Shown: piece after piece, positions 48,818-57,119 of the stretch
How positions within the stretch are numbered: the stretch's first letter is position 1
Layout: every line of letters begins with the position of its first letter
Assembly (NCBI RefSeq): GCF_003443735.1
Contig: NZ_CP031969.1
Span: 1,674,001 to 1,738,000, forward strand
Source: Streptomyces sp. CC0208
Lineage (GTDB): Bacteria > Actinomycetota > Actinomycetes > Streptomycetales > Streptomycetaceae
DNA: 64,000 nucleotides
Direction of reading: 5' to 3'
Notes under the pieces: generated by a model
Told to the model about the DNA's origin: nothing
The model's database searches: none
Seen by the model: only the letters and a program-made list of their open reading frames with translations
Program-made: the position numbers and the translations under genes

Positions 48818-49924
48818 TCAGTGGGGTACGACCGTCCCGAACCGGATGTCGTACGGCGTCCCCGGGTGGAGCGTGGCGAGCATCCGCTCCCCCTCGGCGG
48901 TGACGTCCTCCCGCTGCGCCTTGGTGAGCCGGTCGAAGGGCTCGACGACGAGCGCGTCCGCGGTGAGTTTCCAGACGCCCGCGAGGAAGCCGTCGACGAG
49001 GAGCGTGCAGTAGGCCTGGTTGCCCTGCCAGCTGCGGCCCCAGTGCTCCTGCGGCACCACGCGGGTGCGGTCGGCGTGGGAGAGCAGCAGATTGTCGAAC
49101 TCCGGCAGGAAGCGCGGCGGGGCCGGGGTGTCGCCGGCGGGGCGGGGCGCGTCGGGCAGGTCGAAGAGTTCGACGCCGTTCTCGTCGCGGAAGACCCGCA
49201 ACTGGGGCCTGAGCCGCTCGAAGGCGTCGCGGAGGCGGGTGAGTCCTGCCCAGGTCTGCATGTCCTTCACGGAGGCGGGGCCGAAGGCGGCGAGATAGCG
49301 CAGGACGGTGGCATCGGGGGTGGGGACGGACTCGGCCGGGCGGCCGAGCCAGTGCTCGGCCGTGGTCAGCGCGACCTGGCCGCTCCTGCCCCACAGTCCG
49401 CGGGGGGTGACCTGGACGAGGGGGAGCCTGCAGCGGGCGGCGATGGCGAGAGCCTGCGGATCGGCGTCCGGCCACTCGACGAGGAGGGCCTCGCGCAACT
49501 GCTTCATGGTGCGCGGCTCGGCCTCGACGAGCTCCCGCGCGAGAAGGGCGAGCCGGTCGAGGTCGACGCCCTCAAGTCCCTTGCGGAAGTTGGTGAGTTC
49601 GCGGTCGCGGGCGGGCTGCACGAGAGGCCGCAGGGTGAGGCAGTCCTCGGCGGTGTGGGTGTGGATGGTCGAACGCATGGTGACGATCCGGACGACTTCC
49701 CGATCGGCCATCAGCTCCGACAGCGCCTCGGGGGTGAAGCCTTCGAGGCGGGCGGCGAGCGCGTAGTACGGCGGCTTGACGTTCTGGGCCTGGAGGCCGA
49801 GCAGATGCCCGACGGCGGCCTTCGCGGACAGACCGGACCGGCGCAGGAGCAGCTGCCGGTCGAGGGTCGCGCGGTTGAGGGCGCGGATGCCGAGCACGGG
49901 GGCCGACGTGGTCGTCTTCGTCAT
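48818..49924 (-). CDS. Winged-helix DNA-binding domain protein (HTH_42/YcaQ-like)
   Basis: 368 residues from ATG 49924. Begins LGIRALNRATLDRQLLLRRSGLSAKAAVGHLLGLQAQ, followed by MRSTIHTHTAEDCLTLRPLVQPARDRE and LLSHADRTRVVP, all typical of the family formerly called DUF1006 (AlkZ/YcaQ relatives). Some members are DNA glycosylases for crosslinks; the QxQ glycosylase motif is here represented only by LQAQNVK, so activity is open. Single gene, no operon. Confidence 0.85.
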   Translation of the reverse strand: MTKTTTSAPVLGIRALNRATLDRQLLLRRSGLSAKAAVGHLLGLQAQNVKPPYYALAARLEGFTPEALSELMADREVVRIVTMRSTIHTHTAEDCLTLRPLVQPARDRELTNFRKGLEGVDLDRLALLARELVEAEPRTMKQLREALLVEWPDADPQALAIAARCRLPLVQVTPRGLWGRSGQVALTTAEHWLGRPAESVPTPDATVLRYLAAFGPASVKDMQTWAGLTRLRDAFERLRPQLRVFRDENGVELFDLPDAPRPAGDTPAPPRFLPEFDNLLLSHADRTRVVPQEHWGRSWQGNQAYCTLLVDGFLAGVWKLTADALVVEPFDRLTKAQREDVTAEGERMLATLHPGTPYDIRFGTVVPH

Positions 49925-50074
49925 GAGAAACACGCTAGACCCGCTTGCGGACAGGTCTTGTCCGCAACTCTCACCGCGTCCTCGCGCGGTCCTCCCCACG
50001 ATGTCATTTGCCCCGTATACCCTGCTCCGTGATCACGCCGACATCGGCCGACCCGAGAGCGAGAGGCAGCCACG

Positions 50075-51277
50075 ATGTCCGAGCGACGCGCCCGACCCGC
50101 CCCGAAGAACTCCGGCGCCAAGAACTCCGGCGCCAAGAACTCCGGCGCCAAGGGCTCCAGGAAGTCCGTCTGGCGCCGCGCCCTGACCCCGCCCTCCGGA
50201 TCTTCCGACGCTCCGGCGCCCGCCGACGAGCCACCCGCCTCCGAGACTGCCGAGCCGCCGAGCATCGTCCAGGCGGCCCTGTACCGCGACGGCGTACGCG
50301 TGTCCTCCCCCGCGACTCTCGCCGACACCTTCCGTGAACTGCGCGAACAGCCGTCCGGCATGGCCTGGATCGGCCTGGCCCGCCCTCCCGAGAACGAACT
50401 CCTCTCCCTGGCCGAGGAGTTCGACCTGCACCCGCTGGCCGTCGAGGACGCGATGGAGGCACACCAGCGCCCGAAGCTGGAGCGCTACGGCGACACGCTC
50501 TTCGTGGTCCTGCGGGCGGCCCGCTATCTGGACGCCCCCGAGGAGGTCGACTTCGGCGAGCTGCACGTGTTCGTGGGCCCGGACTTCGTGATCACGGTCC
50601 GGCACGGGGCGGCCCCCGACCTGTCGGCGGTGCGCCACCGCATGGAGAAGACACCGGAGTTGCTGAAGCTGGGCCCCGAGGCCGTCCTCTACGCCATCCT
50701 GGACGCGGTGGTCGACGGCTACGCGCCGGTCGTCGCGGGCGTCCAGAACGACATCGACGAGATCGAGACGGAGGTCTTCCGCGGCGACCCGGAGGTCTCC
50801 CGCCGCATCTACGAACTCTCCCGCGAAATGGTCGAGTTCCAGCGCGCGACCCGGCCCCTGGTCAGCATGCTGCACGCCCTGATGGCCGGCTTCGCCAAGT
50901 ACGGCACGGACGAGGAACTGCAACGCTATCTGCGGGACGTGGCCGACCACGTCACCCACACCAGCGAACGAGTCGACGGCTTCCGCCAGGCCCTCACCGA
51001 CATCCTCACGGTCAACGCCACTCTGGTCACGCAGCAACAGAACGCGGAGATGCGGGCGTTGGCGGAGGCGGGGTTCGAGCAGAACGAGGAGATCAAGAAG
51101 ATCTCGTCGTGGGCGGCCATCCTGTTTGCTCCGACGCTGGTAGGAACCATCTACGGGATGAACTTCGACCACATGCCGGAGCTGAGCTGGAGGTTCGGGT
51201 ATCCCTTCGCGATCGGCTTGATGGGGGTTGTCTGCACCACTTTGTACGTTATTTTCAAGCGACGGGACTGGCTCTGA
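50075..51277 (+). CDS. corA: CorA-type Mg2+/Co2+ transporter
   Basis: 400 residues. Cytoplasmic N-terminal domain with long helices, two C-terminal TM helices and the diagnostic YGMNFDHMPE between them; ends KRRDWL. The N-terminus carries a 15-bp repeat encoding KNSGA three times (50105-50149), an extension not needed for transport. ATG with GAGAGGCAGC upstream. Confidence 0.95.
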   Translation: MSERRARPAPKNSGAKNSGAKNSGAKGSRKSVWRRALTPPSGSSDAPAPADEPPASETAEPPSIVQAALYRDGVRVSSPATLADTFRELREQPSGMAWIGLARPPENELLSLAEEFDLHPLAVEDAMEAHQRPKLERYGDTLFVVLRAARYLDAPEEVDFGELHVFVGPDFVITVRHGAAPDLSAVRHRMEKTPELLKLGPEAVLYAILDAVVDGYAPVVAGVQNDIDEIETEVFRGDPEVSRRIYELSREMVEFQRATRPLVSMLHALMAGFAKYGTDEELQRYLRDVADHVTHTSERVDGFRQALTDILTVNATLVTQQQNAEMRALAEAGFEQNEEIKKISSWAAILFAPTLVGTIYGMNFDHMPELSWRFGYPFAIGLMGVVCTTLYVIFKRRDWL

Positions 51278-51311
51278 GCGGCGATCTTGGACCGGCCCGT
51301 AGGGTGCTTCG

Positions 51312-51797
51312 ATGCCTTTGCTGAACCTGCGGCACGCGGCTCGTGCGATCGTTCTGGACGGGGAGGACCGCATCCTGCTCTGCAGGTTCGTGCTTCCGGA
51401 GAGGGTGGTTTGGGCAACTCCCGGAGGAGGGATCGAGGCCGGCGAGTCACCTCGGGAGGCGTTGCGCCGCGAGCTGCGCGAGGAGATCGGGCTCGTGATC
51501 GACGGAACTCCGCCGCTCGTGTGGCAGCGGAAAGTCGTCGGGCCCGGCTATGTGAGCGGGTATGACGGCGCGATTGAGGACTACTTCCTCGTCCGCACTA
51601 CTGCCTTCCGGCCGGACGGAGCGTTGTCGAGTGACGAGTTGGCCGCTGAAAACATCACGGGTTTCCGCTGGTGGCGCCTGTCAGAGATCGCCGACTATCA
51701 AGGATCGGATCTCTTTGGACCGCGTGATCTTGCGGATCCACTCACTCGATTGATCAAGGACGGAGTCCCCGATCAGCCACTGAAGCTTGGGCTGTAA
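51312..51797 (+). CDS. Nudix hydrolase
   Basis: 161 residues. Complete Nudix box at residues 39-61 (GGIEAGESPREALRRELREEIGL, matching Gx5Ex7REUxEExGU). Hydrolyses a nucleoside-diphosphate-linked substrate; specificity unknown. It begins 35 bp after corA on the same strand and may be cotranscribed. GC content falls towards its end, where the following 500 bp is noncoding. Confidence 0.92.
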   Translation: MPLLNLRHAARAIVLDGEDRILLCRFVLPERVVWATPGGGIEAGESPREALRRELREEIGLVIDGTPPLVWQRKVVGPGYVSGYDGAIEDYFLVRTTAFRPDGALSSDELAAENITGFRWWRLSEIADYQGSDLFGPRDLADPLTRLIKDGVPDQPLKLGL

Positions 51798-52297
51798 GTC
51801 TGGTCGCTCGTTTTCGTCGGGTCTCATGCGGCGTCTCTTGCGCTGGGCCGGACTCAGTTCCATCGGCCGGCTCAGAGGCATGAAGGTGTCCGTGGTGCCG
51901 GGCTTCCTCCCGGCTGACCCAACTGCCCTTTGTGCGCCGCGTGATGGTGGCGGTAGCGGACTGCGCCAGTGTGCGAGCGGGAGCACTGCCTGCACGCGTA
52001 CGGCCTGCGACAGCCGCTGGACGAGCGGCATCGTCCACACACATCGTGATCGTCTTGCCCCGCATTTTTCCGACCACGCCGTCACCAACTGTGAGCAGCG
52101 ACCCAAAGGTTGCCTGTCGGCCGAGCCGGGCTCCGAGAGGAAGACGGTTGCCGTTTGGCAACTATAGTCATGAGGCAAGAAAGTGAGGTCGGACGTGCAG
52201 GGGAAGGAACCCGGATGTGCAAGTGGACGGAGGCCGCTCCGTTCGCTGACCACCGGCACGAAACGGCGGTGGCGAGTCCGGTGCTGCGGCGTTCCGC
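51798..52297. other. Gene-free stretch with one operator-like palindrome
   Basis: No frame here has family resemblance or consistent codon use, although short open frames exist on both strands. At 52147-52162 there is GTTGCC-GTTT-GGCAAC, the form of MarR-family operators, next to an actatagtcat patch on the plus strand. It may be what is left of a promoter whose gene has decayed. Confidence 0.55.
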
Positions 52298-52780
52298 TCA
52301 GGCGGTCTGGCTGCCTGAGCCCTGGGCGTCGTGGATCCGGGCTGCCGCCACGTCACAGAACGCTTCGAGTCCCCGCAGCAGTGCGCCCCTGTGGGCGGCG
52401 GGCATCTGGTCGAGTACCGCCCGCAGCGCCTCCTCCCTGCGTGCGCGCAGGTCGACGAGGAACTCACGGCCGCGGCTGCTGAGGTGCAGGCGCACCTCGC
52501 GCCGGTCGGTCGGGCTCACCACGCGCTCGACGAAGCCGGCGGCCTGCAGGCGGTCGCACAGCCGACTGGTCGAGGGCGGCGTGGACGCGAGGCCGTCCGC
52601 GAGGGTGCGCAGGTTGATGTCGTCGTGGTGCTCGAGAATGAGCAGTACACGCAGCTGGGAGGCGGACACGGGCATTGTCGAGGCCCGGCCCCACAGGACT
52701 TCCAGCAGCTCCGCGGCCGTCGAGGTCACGCGCGCGACCTCGTCTGGCTCTGAGCGGGGGCGGAAGGAAGTCACAGTCAC
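52298..52780 (-). CDS. MarR-family regulator (first of two)
   Basis: 160 residues, GTG start. MarR winged helix: VSASQLRVLLILEHHDDINLRTLADGLASTPPSTSRLCDRLQAAGFVERVVSPTDRREVRLHLSSRG. Its closest visible relative is the MarR gene at 54382 (shared SRLCDRLEAAG), which flanks the PP2C gene on the other side. Divergent from the PP2C phosphatase by 137 bp and probably its regulator. Confidence 0.92.
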   Translation of the reverse strand: MTVTSFRPRSEPDEVARVTSTAAELLEVLWGRASTMPVSASQLRVLLILEHHDDINLRTLADGLASTPPSTSRLCDRLQAAGFVERVVSPTDRREVRLHLSSRGREFLVDLRARREEALRAVLDQMPAAHRGALLRGLEAFCDVAAARIHDAQGSGSQTA

Positions 52781-52917
52781 TCTCTCGCAGGCACCGGGGT
52801 GACGGTCAGCGTACTAAACGAGATGGCTGGCCAGGGATGGGCCGGACATCAGGCGCCGCCCTATCGCAGGGCGTCATTCCGTGCATGCGGTCTGTCAGCA
52901 TCCGATGAAAGATTGGT

Positions 52918-54096
52918 GTGTTTACCATCGTGAACAGATTTGTGACCGCCGAGCGCGCTCTGCGTACGGCGGCGCCCCATCAGTTGCTCGACGCGGTCCG
53001 TCGTGTGCTCGCTGAGCAGTACGCGGCGGACTCCGTCGAGCTCTTCATGGCCGACTACGGCCTGACGGTGCTGCAGCCGGTGTCCGTGCTGCCGGACACC
53101 CTGGAGCCGGTGTCGGTGCACAACAGCCCGGCCGGCCGCGCCTTCGGTGCCCAGGAGCCGTTCATCGAGGGCCTCGCGGACGGCCTGGTCCGCGTGCACC
53201 TCCCTGTCACCGTGCGAGGAGACCGGCTCGGCGTCCTGTCGGTGACCCTGCCCGGCGGGGACCATGCGCGCGGTTGCCTGAAGGAGCTGGCGGAGATCGC
53301 CGAAGTGCTCGGGCATGAGGTGGTCGTGGCCGAACGGGACATGGACCTCTACCTGCAGGCGCGCCGCAAGGACCGGCTGACCCTGGCCGCCGAGATGCAG
53401 TGGCAGTTGCTTCCCGGCCGTTCCTGCGCCCGCCCGGAATTCGAACTGGGAGCCCAGCTGGAGCCCGCGTACGCGATCTTCGGCGACAACTTCGACTGGT
53501 CGGCGACCGCCGACCGGCTGATGCTGTACGTCTCCAACGGCATGGGCGAGGGGATCGAGGCTTCGCTGCTGACGAACCTGGCCATCAACGCCCTGCGCAA
53601 CGCCCGGCGGGCGGGCATCTCCCTCGCCGACCAGGCGGCCCTAGCCGACCAGGCGGTCTACGCCCACTACCGGGGCCGCTGCTATCTGTCCGTCCTCATG
53701 TTCGACTTCGACCTGGTCAGCGGGCGGGCCCAGGTCGTGGACGCCGGTTCCCCGCAGTTGCTGCGCCTGCGGGGCGGCACGGTGGAGCGCGTCGCCTTCG
53801 AGGCGCAACTGCCGCTGGGCATGTTCGAGGAGACCGACTACGCGACGCAGGAGTTCGCGGTCGAGCCCGGCGACCGCCTCGTCTTCGTCAGTGACGGGGT
53901 CTACGCGGTCGCCTCCCCCAGGGGCGAGGCGTACGGGGATGCCGCGCTGGCCCGTGCGATCCAGTCCACCCGGCTGCTTCCCGCCGCCGAGGTCCCCCGG
54001 GCCGTCCTGCGGGAGCTGACGGGTCACCGCGGCCAGTCCGTACCGCACGACGACGCCCTGGTGGTCTGTCTGGACTGGCGCGGGCGGCCGGCATGA
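52918..54096 (+). CDS. GAF/PP2C (SpoIIE-type) phosphatase with altered metal site
   Basis: 392 residues from GTG. N-terminal GAF-like sensor (to about 140), a linker, then a SpoIIE/RsbU PP2C domain. The first Asp motif is kept (FGDNFDW, D190 and D193), but the second, normally GDVxGHG, reads SNGMGEG with N208 where Asp is expected. The late Asp motifs (VFVSDGV, HDDALVV) are present. It could be active with reduced metal affinity or act as a sensor. Normal partners dephosphorylate STAS antagonists; a STAS/HATPase pair lies 1.3 kb downstream. Confidence 0.9.
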   Translation: MFTIVNRFVTAERALRTAAPHQLLDAVRRVLAEQYAADSVELFMADYGLTVLQPVSVLPDTLEPVSVHNSPAGRAFGAQEPFIEGLADGLVRVHLPVTVRGDRLGVLSVTLPGGDHARGCLKELAEIAEVLGHEVVVAERDMDLYLQARRKDRLTLAAEMQWQLLPGRSCARPEFELGAQLEPAYAIFGDNFDWSATADRLMLYVSNGMGEGIEASLLTNLAINALRNARRAGISLADQAALADQAVYAHYRGRCYLSVLMFDFDLVSGRAQVVDAGSPQLLRLRGGTVERVAFEAQLPLGMFEETDYATQEFAVEPGDRLVFVSDGVYAVASPRGEAYGDAALARAIQSTRLLPAAEVPRAVLRELTGHRGQSVPHDDALVVCLDWRGRPA

Positions 54097-54118
54097 CGGC
54101 CGTCACGCGAGCCGCCCA

Positions 54119-54250
54119 GGTTTCTGCCTGAGCGGTGCCAAACGACTGGTGCAGGAGTTCGCCATCGACAGCCGGCCCGGTCAGGGCACCACCGTTACCG
54201 TCGCCGCCTGGGCCTCCGGCGTGCCCTCACCCCGGCCGGGCTCGGGGTGA
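54119..54250 (+). pseudogene. ATP-binding anti-sigma (HATPase/RsbT-like) C-terminal remnant
   Basis: 43 codons read GFCLSGAKRLVQEFAIDSRPGQGTTVTVAAWA then a short tail and stop. This is the end of an RsbT/RsbW-type ATP-binding domain: GLGL.GAxRL...F.I.SxxGxGTxVxxxxW. No start and no N-box. It sits directly after the PP2C stop, where a functional kinase partner is usual, so the original phosphatase-kinase pair is broken. Confidence 0.75.
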
Positions 54251-54381
54251 GCCGGGTATGGGACATCCAGCGCGGTCTTCCGCACTCGTTCCGACTACGG
54301 GCTGAGCGTCCTGCCACCGCTCTCCCACCTCCGCACACCGGCCGGGACGGCGCGGCACACGGACTGACGCGTTGACTTCTC

Positions 54382-54921
54382 TCACCGGTCCGGATTCTCC
54401 GACCGTGGCAATGCAGCATCCTGCGCACTGAGAAAGGCCTTCAGCCCACGACTCAGCGCGACCCTGTCACCCGGTTCCATCCCCCTCAATGCGACCGCCA
54501 GAGCCTGCACTCGACGCCCGACCACATCGCCGATCACATGCCGGCCAGGTGGGGTCAGGCTCAGCTGTACCTCGCGGCGTCTGTGCGGGTGGGACGCGCG
54601 TTCCAGCAGGCCGGCCGCCTCAAGGCGGTCGCACAGCCGACTGGCCGTGGGAAGCCCGATGTCCAGCCGCTCCGCCAGCGACGTGAGGTTCAGGCCCGGC
54701 GTCACCTCCAACGCACGCAGCGCCCTGAACTGATGCGAGGACAACCTCAGCGCCGCATCCTGCGCAGCGACGGACCACAGGTCCGCCAGTCTCCCCACAG
54801 CGTCGGCGATTTCCAGCGCGACGGCCTCAGGCTCATCACCCGGTCCCTTCGCCTGGTCTTCGCCGGGACCGTCGAGATGCGTCACGAACGAGTCACTTTC
54901 AGTAAACCCGGGTCCATGCAA
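54382..54921 (-). CDS. MarR-family regulator (second of two)
   Basis: 179 residues. Winged helix LSSHQFRALRALEVTPGLNLTSLAERLDIGLPTASRLCDRLEAAGLLERASHPHRRREVQLSLTPPG. The N-terminal 35 residues are an acidic extension. Similar in type to the gene at 52298. Likely regulates the STAS/HATPase genes or itself; the 435-bp region upstream has no supportable gene. Confidence 0.92.
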   Translation of the reverse strand: MHGPGFTESDSFVTHLDGPGEDQAKGPGDEPEAVALEIADAVGRLADLWSVAAQDAALRLSSHQFRALRALEVTPGLNLTSLAERLDIGLPTASRLCDRLEAAGLLERASHPHRRREVQLSLTPPGRHVIGDVVGRRVQALAVALRGMEPGDRVALSRGLKAFLSAQDAALPRSENPDR

Positions 54922-55356
54922 ATGCCATGCTCATTCAAACGCGGTACCCGAAGAGCAGACGCCCAAGCAACCGCTGTTGTGTGCGATCACTGAACGGGCC
55001 CATCTGCCCCTGCCCTGCGCTGATCACCAGACCCGCTCGCGGCCCGCCGCCTGGAGGACTGTCCGGGGGCATGAGGGCGCGGACGGCGGTGCCGTTTCCG
55101 CCCGGACGTCTTCGCGGCGGCGTGGCACCCGCAGGTCATCGACGCTCTGCTGCAGACGGCCAGGAATCCCGGCAACCGGGCTGGCGGCACGCCTACGGCG
55201 AGATCCCGCAGAGCGTCGCAGGGTGCGCCGGTCCAAGACAACCCCTTACAGAACCAGGCGGGTCAGCCGGCTGGATACACTTCCCCGTCGGGAGGAGCTG
55301 TTCCTCTGCCCGCGCCGGGATGGTCGGCAGGCGGCTTGATGTGAAGGAGTCCGAGC
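54922..55356. other. Region without a supportable gene
   Basis: Short open frames on both strands; none matches a family I know. One plus-strand stretch (about 55096-55150, reading RPDVFAAAWHPQVIDALLQTA) has good codon use and may be a gene scrap. The end carries AAGGAGTCCGAGC, the ribosome site of the STAS gene. Confidence 0.5.
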
Positions 55357-55713
55357 GTGGATGCCCCACATGCGGTGGGCGGACCCGGCCCGGTGGCGCC
55401 CGGGAGGGCCGCGTTGGAGGTGAGCCCGTTGCCCGGTGGTCGTTCTGGGATACGTGCCCGCGGTGAGATCAGCGTCCTCACGCGTCCGTCGTGGGAGCAG
55501 GCCCTGACACAGCTGGCCCGGCGGCACGCGGGCGTGTCGTACGTGGAGCTGTCGGATGTGGCGTTCGTCGACGTGGCCGGGGTGACCGCGCTGGCGCTCA
55601 CCGCCATGAACCTGCCTGACGGGAGGGTTGTGGTCGAGAATCCCCCGCCGCAACTGCCGCGGGTGCTGGAGATGTTCTGGCCGGACCTGGACCGGATCGA
55701 GGTGGCTTCGTGA
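55357..55713 (+). CDS. STAS-domain protein (anti-anti-sigma-like) lacking the phospho-serine
   Basis: 118 residues from GTG with AAGGAG upstream. STAS layout: ARGEISVLTRPSWEQALTQLARR, YVELSDVAFVDVAGVTALALTAM, RVVVENPPPQLPRVLEMF. The usual DSSG phosphoacceptor is DVAG here, so classical phospho-switching by a kinase is not possible at that position. Translationally coupled to the HATPase gene (the stop TGA overlaps its GTG, and ATG follows). Confidence 0.88.
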   Translation: MDAPHAVGGPGPVAPGRAALEVSPLPGGRSGIRARGEISVLTRPSWEQALTQLARRHAGVSYVELSDVAFVDVAGVTALALTAMNLPDGRVVVENPPPQLPRVLEMFWPDLDRIEVAS

Positions 55714-56645
55714 TGAGCACGGTGACCACCCACGAGGCATTCGTGCACCCCGCCCTGTTCTACCGCACCGATCAGGAGTACACGCGGCAGACGGCGGCGT
55801 TCCTGCGCGAGGGCCTGACCAACGGTGAGCCGATGGCCGTGGCGGTGCCCGGCCCCAACCTGGAGCTGATCAAGGCAGGTCTGGGCTCGGACGCCGAGGG
55901 CATCCTGTTCCTGGACATGACCGAGGCCGGCCGCAACCCGGGGCGGATCATCCCCAAGGTGCTGCGCGGATTCGCCGACGCCCACCCGAACGGGCGGGTA
56001 CGGATCATCGGCGAGCCGATCTGGGCGGGGCGCAGCGCGGTGGAGTACCCGGCGTGCGCGCAGCACGAGGCGCTGATCAACGCCGCGTTCGAGGGCCGGG
56101 CGGTGACGATCCTGTGCCCCTACGACGAGGTGCGGCTGGATCCGCAGGTGATCGCCGATGCGAAGGTCACCCACCCGACCCTCATCAGCGGGGAGGGCCA
56201 TGAGTCGGTCAGCGACGTCTACGACTGGCAGGCGGTCGTCGACCGGTACAACCAGGAGCTGCCGCCGGTGCCGGACGCCGCTGCCTTCTCCTACGGCGGG
56301 GAGGACCTGCCGGCTGCCCGCCAGTTCGCTCTCGCTCAGGCGATGCGACTGGGCATGGCCGGGCAGCGGCTGATGGATGTGGAGCTGGCGGTCGCGGAGC
56401 TGACGACCAACAGCGTGGTCCACGGCGGAGGCCGCGGGACCCTCGCGGTCTGGGCCGAGCAGGAGCAGCTCGTGATCGAGGTCCGCGATGCGGGCCTGCT
56501 GACCGATCCGCTGGCCGGCCGCCGCCCGCCGAAGCCGGGCCAGTTGGGCGGCCGGGGGCTGATGCTGGTCAACTACGTGTCCGATCTGGTGCGCGTACAC
56601 ACCGGCGACGAGGGCACGACGGTGCGCATGTACCTCAGCCTGTAA
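55710..56645 (+). CDS. MEDS-HATPase anti-sigma regulatory protein
   Basis: 311 residues (ATG 55713 or GTG 55710). N-terminal MEDS sensor domain (about 8-185: ALFYRTDQEYTRQTAAFLREGL, AVAVPGPNLELIKAGL, RVRIIGEPIWAGR, CPYDEVRL), then a HATPase_c with N-box ELAVAELTTNSVVHGG (E230, N234), G1 VRDAG (D260) and G2 GGRGLMLV. MEDS domains in methanogens bind metals or haem-like ligands; here the sensor controls ATP-dependent binding of the STAS partner or a sigma factor. Confidence 0.9.
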   Translation: MMSTVTTHEAFVHPALFYRTDQEYTRQTAAFLREGLTNGEPMAVAVPGPNLELIKAGLGSDAEGILFLDMTEAGRNPGRIIPKVLRGFADAHPNGRVRIIGEPIWAGRSAVEYPACAQHEALINAAFEGRAVTILCPYDEVRLDPQVIADAKVTHPTLISGEGHESVSDVYDWQAVVDRYNQELPPVPDAAAFSYGGEDLPAARQFALAQAMRLGMAGQRLMDVELAVAELTTNSVVHGGGRGTLAVWAEQEQLVIEVRDAGLLTDPLAGRRPPKPGQLGGRGLMLVNYVSDLVRVHTGDEGTTVRMYLSL

Positions 56646-56843
56646 CCGCACGCGTGGGCGGCCCCCCTGTTCGGGCGGGCGGCCGCCCGCCCTGCGGAAC
56701 TTGCATCAGCTGCCCAACGACATCGTCTGTGCCGCATCGTCTGTGCCCGCGCGCAGGCCGAAGACCGCCTCATCGAGAAGGACCTCGGCCTCCGCCAGGT
56801 CGCCCCCGGCGACGTGCTCGACAGCCTGCCGCATACGAGCGGT
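56646..56843 (+). other. Coding-like remnant broken by a 14-bp duplication
   Basis: Reading LRNLHQLPNDIVCA, then after a tandem 14-bp repeat (56721-56734 and 56735-56748) the frame shifts to RAQAEDRLIEKDLGLRQVAPGDVLDSLPHTSG. Joining both gives a continuous protein-like stretch of unknown family. No start or stop of a gene can be set. It lies between the HATPase stop and the convergent immunity gene. Confidence 0.45.
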
Positions 56844-57056
56844 TCAACGAGGCTGCTTCTTCTTGATGTTTCCGATGTAGAGGTAGCAGGCCCCGTAGAT
56901 GCAGACGGTAAGGAGCAGGAGCACCCAGCCGCCTGAGTTGCCCGCCGCGATCAACGCCACGGACAGGATGACTCCGGCCACGGCGAAGAGCGATGCGAAC
57001 AGCATCCACCGCTTTACTGCCGCACGCTGTTCCATGGACCATCCGACATTCGGCAT
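56844..57056 (-). CDS. Two-helix membrane protein, likely immunity factor for the RHS toxin
   Basis: 70 residues, GAAGGAG 9 bp before the ATG. A short amphipathic start (MPNVGWSMEQRAAVKRW), TM1 about 18-40 (MLFASLFAVAGVILSVALIAAG), TM2 about 44-62 (WVLLLLTVCIYGACYLYIG) and a Lys-rich end (NIKKKQPR). Placed 63 bp after the RHS toxin stop. Small membrane immunity proteins are typical of pore-forming or membrane-active bacteriocins, which matches the predicted tip of that toxin. The family is not one I know by name. Confidence 0.75.
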   Translation of the reverse strand: MPNVGWSMEQRAAVKRWMLFASLFAVAGVILSVALIAAGNSGGWVLLLLTVCIYGACYLYIGNIKKKQPR

Positions 57057-57075
57057 GTGCACTCCTTCGGTAGGG

Positions 57076-57111
57076 GTCCGGGGCCGGACCGAACCTGGGC
57101 CGGCCCCGGAC
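57076..57111 (-). terminator. 12-bp hairpin between toxin and immunity genes
   Basis: Perfect arms GTCCGGGGCCGG / CCGGCCCCGGAC with a 12-base loop, starting 8 bp after the toxin stop and ending before the immunity ribosome site. It could terminate most toxin transcripts or stabilise a processed immunity message. Confidence 0.7.
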
Positions 57112-57119
57112 ATCGGGGT

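Noticed and set aside
54251..54381. Possible transposase tail after the HATPase remnant
   Set aside because: A short stretch (VFRTRSDYGLSVLPPLSHL) vaguely recalled a transposase end, but no second motif supports it.
54927..55466. 179-residue plus-strand frame upstream of STAS
   Set aside because: Runs into the STAS gene out of frame, no ribosome site, no family pattern.
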